Of a stretch of DNA of 64,000 bases, positions 43,839 to 53,774 are shown in pieces. The stretch lies in NCBI GenBank assembly GCA_903835685.1, contig CAILNX010000034.1, positions 16,868 through 80,867 of the forward strand, given 5' to 3'. A model generated the notes under the pieces. It searched no databases. It was given only the letters and a program-made list of their open reading frames with translations, and was not told where the DNA came from. The translations under genes were made by a program, and so were the position numbers. The stretch's first letter is position 1, and every line of letters begins with the position of its first letter. This DNA is from an uncultured delta proteobacterium (GTDB lineage: Bacteria; Desulfobacterota; Desulfovibrionia; Desulfovibrionales; Desulfovibrionaceae).

Positions 43839-44781
43839 GGCATCCGGCCTCCAGCCGGTCGATCATTTCCGTGACCTGGGCCAGGGCATGGCCGCAGAAA
43901 ACCCCGGCCTGCTCCCGAGCCTCAGGCTCGCGCAGGGACATTTCTCCCAGGACCAGGGGCCAGGCGTAGACCCGGCCCTGGAACCGGGCCAAGGCGTGGC
44001 CCTTGTACTCCGCCAGGGCCTCCTGGGTCCGCTCGTCCTGGTGGCGCACCCAGATGCAACTCACGCACAGCTCGTAGGGCGGATGGTGGCGGATAGTGGC
44101 GAAGTCCCGCACATGGCCGAGGGCGTGGCGCAGCTCGAAATCCCAGCAGCAGGCGTTCACCGTGCCGTCAAAGGCCACGGTAAAGGTGTTGTCCACGATC
44201 CAGGGGCAGGCCCGGGCGTGGGCGGCCGGGTCTGCATTCACCGGCTTGTATCCGGTGAGGTACCCGGCCCAGTTGGCGGCCTGATAACTCTCGAAGCGGT
44301 CCAGGGTCAGGCCTTCGGCCAGGGCGTACAGCTCCTCCTGGGTGTTGTCCGCCTCGGCGTAGACCATGACGCCCGAGCCGCTCTTCTCCTTCCAGGCCAG
44401 GACCTCCTTGTAGCGGGCGCAGGAGTCCGGGGTGTGCAGGCTGACGTGCAGCCAGTCCAGGCCGCCTGCGCTCAAATCCGCGAACATGGCCTCGGTCAGG
44501 AGAATCCCGTTGGTGTGCAGGCCCAGGTACAGGTCCGGCCGCAGGGCCTTGGCCCGGGCCGCCCAGTCCACGCACTGGGGATGGAGCAGGGGCTCGCCCC
44601 GCCAGCTCAGTTCGGTGTAGCCGCTTGCGTGCTCCAGGCAGGCCAGGAAGGTGGCCTCGTCCATGAGCCCGGCCGGAACCTTGGCCTTGCCCTGGAAGCA
44701 TTGGGGGCAGCGCAGGTTGCAGGTGTTGGTCAGCTCGATGGAGCGGATGATGCCTGGACCGAAATCGTTTGCATTACTCAT
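43831..44781 (-). CDS. radical SAM/SPASM domain protein
   Basis: The 316-residue protein has radical SAM cysteines C21, C25 and C28 (TNTCNLRCPQCFQ), ELSWRGEPLLHP as the SAM-binding GGEP variant, and a SPASM region with CPWIVDNTFTVAFDG and NACCWDFE, then a late cysteine pair (LCVSCIWV). Length and layout match small SPASM proteins that modify peptides or sugars. There is no precursor-peptide gene nearby, so a sugar or glycolipid substrate is more likely in this cluster; that is inference. It begins a run of overlapping genes after the AT-rich element at 44.8 kb. Confidence 0.86.
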   Translation of the reverse strand: MSNANDFGPGIIRSIELTNTCNLRCPQCFQGKAKVPAGLMDEATFLACLEHASGYTELSWRGEPLLHPQCVDWAARAKALRPDLYLGLHTNGILLTEAMFADLSAGGLDWLHVSLHTPDSCARYKEVLAWKEKSGSGVMVYAEADNTQEELYALAEGLTLDRFESYQAANWAGYLTGYKPVNADPAAHARACPWIVDNTFTVAFDGTVNACCWDFELRHALGHVRDFATIRHHPPYELCVSCIWVRHQDERTQEALAEYKGHALARFQGRVYAWPLVLGEMSLREPEAREQAGVFCGHALAQVTEMIDRLEAGCHV

Positions 44782-44811
44782 GAAAGCTCAAGGCTCCTGG
44801 TGCTGTGTTCC

Positions 44812-44886
44812 AAGAACAAGATAAGAAAAGAAAAATAAAATATACATATAACTTGTTATAACTACTTATCTTTTCTTTTTCTTTGT
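44812..44886. repeat. long AT-rich inverted-repeat element, copy 5
   Basis: AAGATAAG (44818-44825) pairs with CTTATCTT (44865-44872), extended by purine and pyrimidine runs. Inside lies a second perfect repeat TATAAC-TT-GTTATA (44847-44860). The element starts 23 bases after the stop codon at 44909 (minus strand) and separates the large radical SAM gene from the rest of the cluster. It could end or attenuate transcription, or hold a promoter for the downstream part. Confidence 0.5.
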
Positions 44887-44908
44887 GGCCTCTTTCGTGG
44901 ATTCCCCA

Positions 44909-47900
44909 TCAGTACGGCGGATTCCGGAACAACGGGTTCTTCATGGGGTGGACCGGAGGCGTCCAGGGAAGGCCCAAATCCGGCAGCAAATCCCCGTAGG
45001 CCGCGAAATCGAATCTCCCCTGGTCCGAGCATTGGGCCAGCTCCCTGGCCCGGTCCAGGAGGGCCTTGGCCTCTTCCATCTGACCCAGTCCCGCCTTGGC
45101 TTTTGAGGTGCAGTACAGGGCGAAGATGTTGTTCGGGTCCTTGGCCAGGAAGGTGGCGTAGATGTCCACGGCCCTCTGGTAGGTCCCGTCCCGCAGGCTG
45201 ATGCTGCGGGTGAAATTGTACTCGTAGCTCATGCGGCAGACCAGGTCGGACAGCTCGTAGGCGCTGACCTCCTCGGTGTCAAAGGCCCGCAAATAGAAGG
45301 AATTGCCGGTCCACTGGGACACGTCGTCGGCCTTGAAATAGCCCCGCTCCACGTATTTGCGAAATATCTCCGTGCCCACCAGGGGGATGGCCTTGGAGAA
45401 CACGATCCAGTCCGTGCTCAAGGTCTTGGCGTAGGCGTAGGACTCGGCCATGAGCTCTTTGGTCTCGTCGGGCAGGCCCACGATCCAGTAGCAGATGCTC
45501 ATGACCCCCTTGCTCCGCACGTACTCGATCAAGCGCCGGGCCTTGTCCAGGTTGCAGCGCTTGTTGATGATGTTCTTCTGGGTGTACTCGGACCCGGATT
45601 CGATGGCAAAGGTGAAGGCCGAGCACCCAGTGTCCACCATGGCGTCGATGATCTCCTCGTCCATGGTGCCCACGTGCAGGCCGTTGGGGAACTGCATCTC
45701 CAGGCCCGGGATGTTCATGGCCCGCAGTCCGGCCAGGATGGCCAGGAGCCGCTTCTTGTTGGCGGTCATGAGGTCGTCCCAGGGCACGAACAGGCTCACC
45801 CCGTATTTCTCGTACAGGATGCGGGCCTCGGCCAGCACGTTATCCACCGAGCGAAAGCGCACGTTGCGGCCGTGCACGGTGTGGGCCGAGCAGTAGGTGC
45901 ATTTGTTCGGGCAGCCCCGGGTGGCCTGGAACCCGGCCGAGCGCTTGGTCCCGGGCGGCATGAGCCAGTTGCGCCAGCCGGTCTCCGGGGCCAGGTACCC
46001 GTCGATCTCCAGGATGTCCCAGTCCGGAAAGGGCAGCTCGTCCAGGTCCGGCACGGGCTCGGCCATTTCCAGGCCGCCCAGTTGCACCAGATCCTTGCGG
46101 GCGTAGAGCCCCTTGATCCCGTCCATGGACCGGCCCTGGCCCTTGCGGGCCACGAAGTCCACAAAGGCGATCTCCCCTTCCCCGCGCAGCACGTAGTCCA
46201 CCAGATGGTTGCGCAACAGGATGGGCGTGGTGTTGCTGGCGTGCACCCCGCCCACGATGGTCACGGCCTGGGGCCAGAGTTCCTTGAGCACTTCCAGGAT
46301 GGGGTTGAACATGGAGTAGGACACGGAGAAATTGAACGAAATGGCGATGATGTCCGGGGTAAATCCCACCGAGCGCACGGTCTCCTCCCGGATGAACTCG
46401 CGCTCCTGGTCAAAGACCACGGAATCCTTGAGCCGCAGGGCGTAATCGATGAGCCCCACCCGACCCAGGTCGCTGTGCTTCTTGATGGTCGAGGACAGAT
46501 ACAGAAGGCCCAGGGGCAGGACCAGCTGGGGGAAGAGCGTCTTTTCCGAGAGCAGGATGTCCCGGATGGTTCCGTAGCTGTAGAGCGGAAGATGCACGAA
46601 GAGCACGTTGGGACGGCCCGAATTCCGGGCCATGTCGTGCCGGGCCTTGCGCCTGGCGGTCAGGCGGCGGGTGCGCGGCGCGGCCTGGTTTTTTTCCCGG
46701 CAGGCGCGGACCACGGCGGCCAGGCCGGTCCGGCCCATGGAGGCCAGCAGGCCCTCGGCCCGCATCAGCATGCCCTCGTCCCCGTAGCGCGTGAATTCAC
46801 GGATGAACAGCCGCACGGCGGCCTTGGGACGGCCCATGGCCTCAAGAACCTGGGCCTGCTTGCAGGCCAGTTCGCGGAAAAACGGCCGCACGGCCTCGAT
46901 CTCGGCCAGCACGGCCAGGGCTTCCTGGGAACGCCCGGCATAGCGCAGCACATCGGAGATGTTCAGCTTCACGTCCAGGCGGAAGGGCTCGCGCTCCAGG
47001 ACCTGGCCAAAGGCAGCCACGGCCCGGTCAAAGTCCCTGGCCGCCGAGAGCACGCCGCCCCGGGTGCGCAGGGCCTCCATGTCCCCGGGGTTCTCCTCGA
47101 TGACCCGGTCCAGGAGGGCCAGGGCCTCGGCATGGCGGCCCGCGTCACGCAGGGCAAAGACATGGCCGAAGGGCTCCTCGAAAAAACGCCGGGTGCCGCT
47201 GATGGCTTCGGCGAACAGGTCCTTGTGGGCCTCGAAATCCCGGGCCGCGTCACCATTCAGGGCCACCAGCCGCCGAATCTGGCGCAGGGCCGCCTCGGCC
47301 GCCTCGGTCTCGCCCCGGGCCGTGTGGGTCAGGTACAGCCCGTAGCGGGCGAAGACGTGGGCCGGGAAGGTGTCGGCCGTGGTCTGGAAGATGGACAGGG
47401 CCCGGTCCAGGTTCTTGTATTTCAGGTTGGGATTGAACACGAAATTGGCTTCGTAGTGGGAGCGGGTCATGAGGGCCTTCAAGTCCGCCGCGCTGACCTC
47501 CGGCGTGTCAAAGGGCCGCTCCCAGAAAAAGGCGTTGGACCACAAGGCCGGATCGTTCTGGGCAATGGCCCCCATCTCGACAAATTCCTTGTAGATGCCC
47601 GTGCCCACCAGGGGCACGGCGATCTGGGGATTGGCCCAATCGGTCTCCAGCTCCCGGATGTAGCGGCTGGTCTCGTCCATCATCTCCCGGGTCTCCTTGG
47701 GGAACCCGTAGATGAAATAGCAGATGGTCATGGCCCCTTTTTCCCGGCACATTCGTATCAAATCCTTGGCCCGGTCCAGATCGCAGTTTTTCCGGATGAT
47801 GTGCTTCTGCACGTAGGGCGAGCCGGACTCCACGGCGAAATTGAAGATTTTCGTGCCGCAGGCCATGAGCCGGTCGATGACCGCCTCGTCCGTGGTGTTC

Positions 47901-48847
47901 ACGTTGAGCGCGTTGGGGAACTGCATCTCCACGTCCGGGATGTGCAGGGCCTCGAAGGCGTCCAGGAGGCGGAAGAGGCGGTTGCGCTTGGCCGTGACCA
48001 TGTCGTCAAAGGGGATGTACAGGGTCACCCCGTATTTCTCGTACAGGTGCCGGACCTCGGCGATGACGTTCTCGATGGACCGGAAACGCACCCGACGGCC
48101 GTGCACCGTGCGGCCCGAGCAATAGGTGCATTGGTGGGGGCAGCCCCGGGAGGTCAGGATGGGGGCCACGCGCTTTTTTGACGGGGGCAATATCCAGCAC
48201 TGCCAGCCCGAGGAGGTGGTCAGGTAGGCCTCCATGTCCAGGAGGTCCCAGTCCGGGAAAGGCAGGGTGTCCAGGTCCTCCACGGGCTGGCCCAGGACCA
48301 GCTCGGGATTAAGTCCCGCGTCGGCCCGGGAGTACAGCCCGTCCACGCGCAGGGGCTGGCCCTTGGCGTACTGGTCCACCATGGTGGTGAAGGCCAATTC
48401 GCCCTCGCCCCGGAACACGTAGTCCACGTCCGTGCTGTCCAGAATATAGCGGGTGGTGTTGGTGGCGTGGATGCCGCCCACGATGAAGGTGGCCTGGGGC
48501 CACAAGGCCCGGAGCACAGGCGCGGCCCGCTCGAAATAGGGCCAGGACAGGGAGAAATTCAGCGAAATGGCCACGATGTCCGGGGTGAAGTCCACGTTGG
48601 CCCGGGCCTCGTCCCGCAGGAAGGCCTCGATATCCGCGTGGCGCTGGCAGTGGCGCAGGAGGTGCTCGTAGTCCAGGAGCGCCACCTGGCCGGGGTTGCC
48701 GTGGGCCTTCAGGTAGGAAGAAATGTACATGAGCCCCAGGGGCATGACCAACTGCGGGCCATAGGGAGTGGAATCGGCCAGATGTTTCTGGATCACGCCG
48801 AATTCCTGGAAAGGCAGATGGACGAAAAGAATGTCCGGGCCGGGCAT
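44909..48847 (-). CDS. tandem-duplicated B12-binding radical SAM protein with internal TPRs (1312 aa)
   Basis: One open frame of 1312 residues from the ATG at 48847 (MPGPDILFVH, strong AAGGAGG). Residues 1-500 are a B12-type Rossmann domain plus radical SAM barrel (C236, C240, C243 in TSRGCPHQCTYCSG). About 520-735 are helical TPR-like repeats ending in an Arg-rich linker. From residue 739 the whole plan repeats: PNVLFVHLPLYSYG parallels PDILFVHLPFQEFG, and the second cluster is C979, C983, C986 in ATRGCPNKCTYCSA; a shorter helical tail follows. Normal family members have one copy. No stop or good ribosome site separates the halves. Both may act in sequence on one substrate. An AT-rich element follows the stop. 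Confidence 0.88.
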   Translation of the reverse strand: MPGPDILFVHLPFQEFGVIQKHLADSTPYGPQLVMPLGLMYISSYLKAHGNPGQVALLDYEHLLRHCQRHADIEAFLRDEARANVDFTPDIVAISLNFSLSWPYFERAAPVLRALWPQATFIVGGIHATNTTRYILDSTDVDYVFRGEGELAFTTMVDQYAKGQPLRVDGLYSRADAGLNPELVLGQPVEDLDTLPFPDWDLLDMEAYLTTSSGWQCWILPPSKKRVAPILTSRGCPHQCTYCSGRTVHGRRVRFRSIENVIAEVRHLYEKYGVTLYIPFDDMVTAKRNRLFRLLDAFEALHIPDVEMQFPNALNVNTTDEAVIDRLMACGTKIFNFAVESGSPYVQKHIIRKNCDLDRAKDLIRMCREKGAMTICYFIYGFPKETREMMDETSRYIRELETDWANPQIAVPLVGTGIYKEFVEMGAIAQNDPALWSNAFFWERPFDTPEVSAADLKALMTRSHYEANFVFNPNLKYKNLDRALSIFQTTADTFPAHVFARYGLYLTHTARGETEAAEAALRQIRRLVALNGDAARDFEAHKDLFAEAISGTRRFFEEPFGHVFALRDAGRHAEALALLDRVIEENPGDMEALRTRGGVLSAARDFDRAVAAFGQVLEREPFRLDVKLNISDVLRYAGRSQEALAVLAEIEAVRPFFRELACKQAQVLEAMGRPKAAVRLFIREFTRYGDEGMLMRAEGLLASMGRTGLAAVVRACREKNQAAPRTRRLTARRKARHDMARNSGRPNVLFVHLPLYSYGTIRDILLSEKTLFPQLVLPLGLLYLSSTIKKHSDLGRVGLIDYALRLKDSVVFDQEREFIREETVRSVGFTPDIIAISFNFSVSYSMFNPILEVLKELWPQAVTIVGGVHASNTTPILLRNHLVDYVLRGEGEIAFVDFVARKGQGRSMDGIKGLYARKDLVQLGGLEMAEPVPDLDELPFPDWDILEIDGYLAPETGWRNWLMPPGTKRSAGFQATRGCPNKCTYCSAHTVHGRNVRFRSVDNVLAEARILYEKYGVSLFVPWDDLMTANKKRLLAILAGLRAMNIPGLEMQFPNGLHVGTMDEEIIDAMVDTGCSAFTFAIESGSEYTQKNIINKRCNLDKARRLIEYVRSKGVMSICYWIVGLPDETKELMAESYAYAKTLSTDWIVFSKAIPLVGTEIFRKYVERGYFKADDVSQWTGNSFYLRAFDTEEVSAYELSDLVCRMSYEYNFTRSISLRDGTYQRAVDIYATFLAKDPNNIFALYCTSKAKAGLGQMEEAKALLDRARELAQCSDQGRFDFAAYGDLLPDLGLPWTPPVHPMKNPLFRNPPY

Positions 48848-48929
48848 GGGCCGCCTCCTTGTGGCCGTTTTCAGGGGCCGCTGAATGAGTACTCGGCCCG
48901 GAACGAAGCAGAATTCATGCCAAGCCCCT

Positions 48930-50198
48930 TCACCGGGGGTTGCCTGCGGGGGTCCGGCCCAGGGCGTCAAGAATCTGCCCCTCTTTGCGATCCAGGTCAG
49001 TCAAATGTGGGGCCAGGCCCCTGATCTCCCGGCACAGGGCCAGGGCCTCGTCCAGGTGTCCGGCGTGGCGCAGGGCGTCGCAGGCGTTGAGCAAAATATC
49101 CGGATGGTCCGGGTGCACGGCAAAAAGCTCCTGGAACAGGCCCACGGCCTCCATGTGCCTTCCGGCCGCAACCAGAAGCCCGCCCCGGGTGCGGGTGAGT
49201 TCCAGGTCCCCGGGGAAATGCTCCAGGAGTTCGGCCAGGGCGGCCAGGGCCTGGTCGTGCCGACCCTGGTCCCGCAGAGAGAAGATCAAATCCAGGGTGG
49301 CGGCAGGCAGCCAGTCCACTTCGGCGAAAAGCAGCCGGGTGAATTCCGTGCGCCGGTCGGCGGCCGCGTCCGGGATGGGGAACGGAGGATGATCCAGGGG
49401 AAAGTCCAGGCCTCCGGCGGGCAGGTCCGCGTAGCCCGTGGGCGCGGTGGTATGGGTAGCCCGGGGGTCGAAGCCCAGGTTCGCCACCAGGTTCTCCCGG
49501 GGGATCAGGCCCAGGCCGCCCTCGGCCCAGCAGGTGAGCATCCACTGGTAGTCCCAGGTCGAAAACCGGCCGTCATGGGTCTCGTCCATGATCCGGGTCC
49601 AGTAGGCCTGGCTCACCCGGCGGCCGAACAGGTCGAACAGCCGCCCCTCATCCCGGAATTTCGGCCACCCGGCCATGTCCGGGTCGTACAAGGCCCAGGC
49701 CCGCCGCCAGGTGGCCCAGCCCCAGACATGCGGGTGGCGGGAGAAATAATAGCTGTGATCCTGGGGTCCCTGGCCGAACTGGAAATTGTTCCCGGACACC
49801 AGCATGACCCGGGTGTCGTGGCGGAAGCGTTCCAGAAGCTCCTGGCAGAAGGGGAAGAAGTCCGGGCCGGGCAGGCAGTCGTCCTCCAGGACGATCCCCT
49901 CCTCCACCTGGGCGAAGAACCAGTCGATAGCCTGGGCCACGGCCTTCTTGCAGCCCAGGTTCTCCTGGCGCAGCAGGGTCTGCACCTGGCAGTCCCAGTC
50001 CACCTGGGCCAGGATGGCCCGGGCCTCGGCACAGAGCGCGGCCTCGCCGGGCTTCTCCGGCCGGGGGCCGTCGGCGGCCACGAAGAGCCGTGCGGGCCTG
50101 GCCGCCCGGATGGCGGCAAAGACCCGGCGGGTCAGCTCGGGGCGATTGAAGAGGAGAAAGAGGACCGGGGTCCTCAAAGGTTCGCGTGCGGCCTGCAT
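48930..50198 (-). CDS. GT-A type glycosyltransferase with C-terminal TPRs
   Basis: The 422-residue protein opens with TPVLFLLFNRPELTRRVFAAI and has VAADGPRP, NLGCKKAVAQAIDWFF and the DxD-containing VLEDDCLPGPDFF, followed by HPHVWGWATWRRAW. This is the GT2-like group sometimes labelled hemolysin HlpA-like. About 310-415 are TPR repeats (DQALAALAELLEHFPGDLEL, EAVGLFQELFAVHPDHPDI) like those in the cluster's radical SAM proteins. It should add a sugar in the cytosol; acceptor unknown. It is the second gene of the cluster, 65 bases after the FkbM gene. Confidence 0.85.
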   Translation of the reverse strand: MQAAREPLRTPVLFLLFNRPELTRRVFAAIRAARPARLFVAADGPRPEKPGEAALCAEARAILAQVDWDCQVQTLLRQENLGCKKAVAQAIDWFFAQVEEGIVLEDDCLPGPDFFPFCQELLERFRHDTRVMLVSGNNFQFGQGPQDHSYYFSRHPHVWGWATWRRAWALYDPDMAGWPKFRDEGRLFDLFGRRVSQAYWTRIMDETHDGRFSTWDYQWMLTCWAEGGLGLIPRENLVANLGFDPRATHTTAPTGYADLPAGGLDFPLDHPPFPIPDAAADRRTEFTRLLFAEVDWLPAATLDLIFSLRDQGRHDQALAALAELLEHFPGDLELTRTRGGLLVAAGRHMEAVGLFQELFAVHPDHPDILLNACDALRHAGHLDEALALCREIRGLAPHLTDLDRKEGQILDALGRTPAGNPR

Positions 50199-50263
50199 AC
50201 CTTCCCTGGTTCGTCGGACTGGCCCCTGTTCGTCAGGCTGGCCCGGTCCTGTCTGGCCCGCGC

Positions 50264-51088
50264 CTATCCCTGGCGCACGGCGGCTATATTCTGATAGGCA
50301 AAGAACTCAAAATCAAGGGCTCTGTACGACTTGAGCGGCACCATTCCGTCGGGCAGGAGCCGGAAGAAGTCGTATTCTGGCAAGAAGTCCATGAAATCCC
50401 TGAAGAAACAGCGGGAGTACACGTTCATCTCGTTGAACTCGAAATGGATGGTCCGCACCAGGCCCGAGCGGATGGACTCCTCCACCCCTTGCAGGACGGC
50501 CATCTCGTGGCCCTCGGTGTCGATCTTGAGCAGGTCCACCCGGGAGAGCTTCCGCTCCCGGATGAAATCGTCCAGGCGCACCAGCCGGATGGGGTGGCCC
50601 TCGGCCGTGCTCCTGTGGATATGCTCGAGGACATCCTTGTACACCGAGGCGTGCTGGGACCCGGGCTGGTCCGGGTAGTCGTAGAGCGTGGCCTCGGCGG
50701 CCTGATCCGAGCAGCCTTCCTGGAAGACCTCGAACCCGTGGGCCAGCCCGGCCTCGGCCAGTTTGACGAAGGTGCCCGGGTGGGGCTCGAAGGCGAAGAT
50801 CCGGCTCTTCGGGTTGGCTGCCAGGGCCAAGAGGCAATAGTCCCCGGCGTGCGCGCCCACGTCGATGACCACGGGCTCGGTCAGTTCGCCCAGGGTGCGC
50901 TCCAGGAAGACCCGCTCACCGGAAAGCTCCGGGGTCTCCCAGTTCATGATGCCCAGGGTGCGCACCACGGCCCGGTAGAGCTTCCAGTTCTCGGGAAAAA
51001 GCTCGACCGTGGTGAAGAGTTCCCGGTTTCCGATGTACAGGTCCAGAAATTGTTTGCAGATGTGCAACTGCTCGTCGGTCAATTTCAT
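50264..51088 (-). CDS. FkbM-family methyltransferase
   Basis: The 274-residue protein starts at the ATG at 51088 (MKLTDEQLHI), with GGAGG six bases upstream. The SAM-binding core begins at about residue 85: VIDVGAHAGDYCLLAL, then FAFEPHPGTFVKLAEAG, VRLDDFIRE and LLKIDTEGHEMAVLQG, all FkbM hallmarks. FkbM enzymes O-methylate sugars or polyketides. Here, as the first gene of the leftward glycan cluster, a sugar acceptor is likely. It follows the CobD-CobQ fusion gene by only 43 bases, so transcription may run from the cobalamin genes into the cluster. Confidence 0.87.
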   Translation of the reverse strand: MKLTDEQLHICKQFLDLYIGNRELFTTVELFPENWKLYRAVVRTLGIMNWETPELSGERVFLERTLGELTEPVVIDVGAHAGDYCLLALAANPKSRIFAFEPHPGTFVKLAEAGLAHGFEVFQEGCSDQAAEATLYDYPDQPGSQHASVYKDVLEHIHRSTAEGHPIRLVRLDDFIRERKLSRVDLLKIDTEGHEMAVLQGVEESIRSGLVRTIHFEFNEMNVYSRCFFRDFMDFLPEYDFFRLLPDGMVPLKSYRALDFEFFAYQNIAAVRQG

Positions 51089-51131
51089 ATTTCCTCCGGA
51101 TGTCCGTCCTGCCTTCCTTTCGGCCAAAACC

Positions 51132-53774
51132 TCACAAACCTAAAGACCGGTAGATACGTCCCAGGTCCAAGCACCCCCGCACCACCTCGGCCAGACGGTC
51201 CAGGGCAGGCTCCAGGCTGTACACGGCCTGAATTTCCGTCAGTGGTGCGAGCCCCCTGGCCTCCCGGAGGCCGTCCAGGAAGCGGCGGCGGAAGGCGTCC
51301 TGGTCGAAAATTCCGTGCAGGTACGTGCCCCAGACCCGGCCGTCCCGGCTGGACCATCCCACATCCCGGCCCACGTCCCGGCCACCCTTCTGCCCATCAG
51401 TCTCGCGCAGGAGGGGCACGGCCTCCTCGGTCAGGGCATGGGTCTCGCCGTGGTGAATCTCGTAGCCCGTGACCGCGACACCCAGGCCCAGGTGCTCGGC
51501 CGAGGTCCGGCGCAGGGTCTTTTCCTCGGCCAGGGTGGTCTGGAGGTGCAGGAGCCCCAGGCCATCGGCGATGTCCTGGGTGGATTCGAGGCCCAGGGGG
51601 TCGGCCACGTACAGCCCGAGCATCTGCAGCCCGGCGCAGATCCCCACCACCCGGGTGGAGGCGGGCAGGTCCAGAAGGGCCTGGGCCAGACCATTTTTGC
51701 GCAAATAGGCCAGGTCGGCCAGGGTGTTCTTGCTCCCGGGCAGGATCACCGCGTCAGGACGGCCCAGTTCGGCGGCCGTACGCACGATGCGCACCCGAAC
51801 GTCCGGCTCCACTCGCAAGGGGTCCAGATCCGTGAAATTGGAGATGCGCGGCAGGTCCAGGCAGGCGATGTCCAGGACCTGGTCCGAGGTGGCCGCCGCT
51901 TCATGGCCCATGGCCGCCTTGAAGGACACCGAGTCCTCCTCGGGCAGGCCCATATCCGCCAGCCAGGGCACCACGCCCAGGCAGGGCTTGCCCGTGCGGG
52001 CCTGCAAAAAAGCGAACCCCGGGTCCAGCAGGCTCTGGTCTCCCCGGAATTTGTTCAGCACGTAGCCTTCCACCCGGGCCCGCTCGGCCGCATTGAAAAT
52101 GGCCAGGGTGCCCAGGATGGAGGCGAAGACCCCGCCCCGGTCGATGTCCGCCACCAGGAGCACCCGGGCGGCCGCGTGCTCGGCCATGGCCATGTTCACG
52201 ATGTCGTGCTGCTTCAAGTTCACCTCGGCCGGGCTGCCCGCGCCCTCCAGGACCATGACCTGGGCCTCGGCGGCCAGCTCGTCGTAGGCCTTCTTGGCCG
52301 CCGCAAAGGCCGTGGGCTTGTATTCCACGTACTGGGCCACGTTCATGTTGCCCACGGGTCGGCCCAGGATAAGCACCTGGGAGCCCGTGTCCGACCCGGG
52401 CTTGAGCAGCACGGGGTTCATACGCGCGTCCGGGGCCAGGCGGCAGGCCGCGGCCTGGGTGGCCTGGGCCCGGCCGATCTCCCGGCCGTCTGCCGTCACG
52501 AAGGAGTTCAGGGACATGTTCTGGGCCTTGAACGGGGCCACCACGTATCCGTCCTGGAGCAGGATGCGGCACAGGGCGGCGGTGAGCACGCTTTTGCCCG
52601 CATCCGACGAGGTGCCCTGGACCATGAGGGCGGGGGTATGCGGCTTGGCCTTGGGCCGGGATTTCAAGCCCGACAGGGCGGCCAGGGCCTCCTTCAGGCA
52701 GGCGTTGGCCGCCGCGTCCTTGACCGCCACCCGGAAGAAGGTGTGGTCCAGGCCCTCGAAATTGTCGCACAGGCGCACGGCGATGCGTTTGCCCAGCAGG
52801 CCTTCGGCCAGATCCTTGGCGCTGGCCCCCACCCGGGTGGCCTGGCAGAGCAGGAAATTGGCCTGGCCCGGAAAGACCTTGATCCCGGGCAGGCCGCGCA
52901 AATCCGTGGCCAGGGCCTCGCGCAGTTCGGCCGTGCGGCGCACCGTGCGCTCTGCATAGTCCTTATCCTTCAAGGCCCTGGCCCCCACCCGCTGGGCCAG
53001 GGCGTTCACCGGCCAGCACGGCAGCAAGGGTTTCAATCGGGCCATGAGCTCCGGGGCGGCGAAGGCCAGGCCCAGGCGCAGGCCCGGGATGGAGAAAAAC
53101 TTGGTCAGGGACACCAGGGCCAGGACGTTCCCCGGCCGCTTGCGGGTCAGGCGGTCCAGGCCGGGCGCGAAATCCGCAAAGGACTCGTCCACGATGAACA
53201 GGCTCTCAGGCCGGACCGTGGCCAGGTCCCGGATGGACCCCGCATCCAGGGTGTGGCCCGTGGGATTGTTGGGCGTGGTCAGGCAGACCAGGGAGGGCTG
53301 GTCGATGAGCGCGGCCAGGGCCGTGAAATCCAGGGCGAAATTCTTGGCCGGGTCCATGGCCAGGGTGCGCACGGTAAGATTTTCCAACTCGCAGACCCGG
53401 GCCAGGTCCACGTAGGCCGGGACCGGGATCACGGCCTGGGTGCCCGGGGCCAGGCGCACGGCGGCCGTGAACAGCTCGGAGGCCCCGTTCCCGGCCAGGG
53501 CCTCGCCGGGCCAGACCTGGTAGAGTTCGCAGGCGGCCAGGGTCACCTCGGCGCTGTCCGGGTCCGGGTAGCAGGAGACCTCGGCCAGGGCGGCGGCCAC
53601 TTCCTCTTCCAGCCAGTCCGGCGGCCCCAGGGGGTTCACGCTCACGGAAAAGTCCAGGATGTCCCCGGGCGCGCATTTGGCCTTGTCCGCCAGGCGGCGC
53701 AGGTTGCCCCCGTGCCGGAAGCGCTCCGGGTCCCGGCCCTCTGGATGCAGGGGCGGGCTCAAGGGAGGGCTCAA
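51132..53774 (-). CDS. fusion of threonine-phosphate decarboxylase (CobD) and cobyric acid synthase (CobQ)
   Basis: An 880-residue two-enzyme fusion. Residues 15-370 are a class I/II PLP protein of the CobD type ([22 protein letters not shown] lysine K225 in [14 protein letters not shown]), which decarboxylates threonine phosphate to aminopropanol phosphate. Residues 379-880 are CobQ: P-loop GTSSDAGKS (387-395), [11 protein letters not shown], and a glutamine amidotransferase part with C713 ([10 protein letters not shown]) and H820 (GTYLHGIF). CobQ amidates the corrin side chains. The start is probably a TTG at 53774 whose TTGA overlaps the preceding TGA, with AGGTGG upstream; a GTG 21 bases earlier is possible. 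The leader repeats SPPL. Confidence 0.88.
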   Translation of the reverse strand: MSPPLSPPLHPEGRDPERFRHGGNLRRLADKAKCAPGDILDFSVSVNPLGPPDWLEEEVAAALAEVSCYPDPDSAEVTLAACELYQVWPGEALAGNGASELFTAAVRLAPGTQAVIPVPAYVDLARVCELENLTVRTLAMDPAKNFALDFTALAALIDQPSLVCLTTPNNPTGHTLDAGSIRDLATVRPESLFIVDESFADFAPGLDRLTRKRPGNVLALVSLTKFFSIPGLRLGLAFAAPELMARLKPLLPCWPVNALAQRVGARALKDKDYAERTVRRTAELREALATDLRGLPGIKVFPGQANFLLCQATRVGASAKDLAEGLLGKRIAVRLCDNFEGLDHTFFRVAVKDAAANACLKEALAALSGLKSRPKAKPHTPALMVQGTSSDAGKSVLTAALCRILLQDGYVVAPFKAQNMSLNSFVTADGREIGRAQATQAAACRLAPDARMNPVLLKPGSDTGSQVLILGRPVGNMNVAQYVEYKPTAFAAAKKAYDELAAEAQVMVLEGAGSPAEVNLKQHDIVNMAMAEHAAARVLLVADIDRGGVFASILGTLAIFNAAERARVEGYVLNKFRGDQSLLDPGFAFLQARTGKPCLGVVPWLADMGLPEEDSVSFKAAMGHEAAATSDQVLDIACLDLPRISNFTDLDPLRVEPDVRVRIVRTAAELGRPDAVILPGSKNTLADLAYLRKNGLAQALLDLPASTRVVGICAGLQMLGLYVADPLGLESTQDIADGLGLLHLQTTLAEEKTLRRTSAEHLGLGVAVTGYEIHHGETHALTEEAVPLLRETDGQKGGRDVGRDVGWSSRDGRVWGTYLHGIFDQDAFRRRFLDGLREARGLAPLTEIQAVYSLEPALDRLAEVVRGCLDLGRIYRSLGL

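Noticed and set aside
43831..44781. SPASM radical SAM genes as peptide-maturation (RiPP) enzymes
   Set aside because: No small precursor-peptide gene, peptidase or peptide exporter lies beside any of them. The neighbours are glycosyltransferases, epimerases and methyltransferases.
46600..46660. Two separate genes within the 1312-codon frame, the second starting at the ATG at 46633
   Set aside because: No stop codon precedes it in frame and no Shine-Dalgarno is visible before that ATG. A single fused product is the simpler reading.
29264..51088. Glycan cluster as a recently acquired island
   Set aside because: Base composition and wording look like the flanking genes. There is no tRNA, integrase, transposase or flanking repeat. 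Only the short AT-rich elements deviate, and these also occur outside the cluster.
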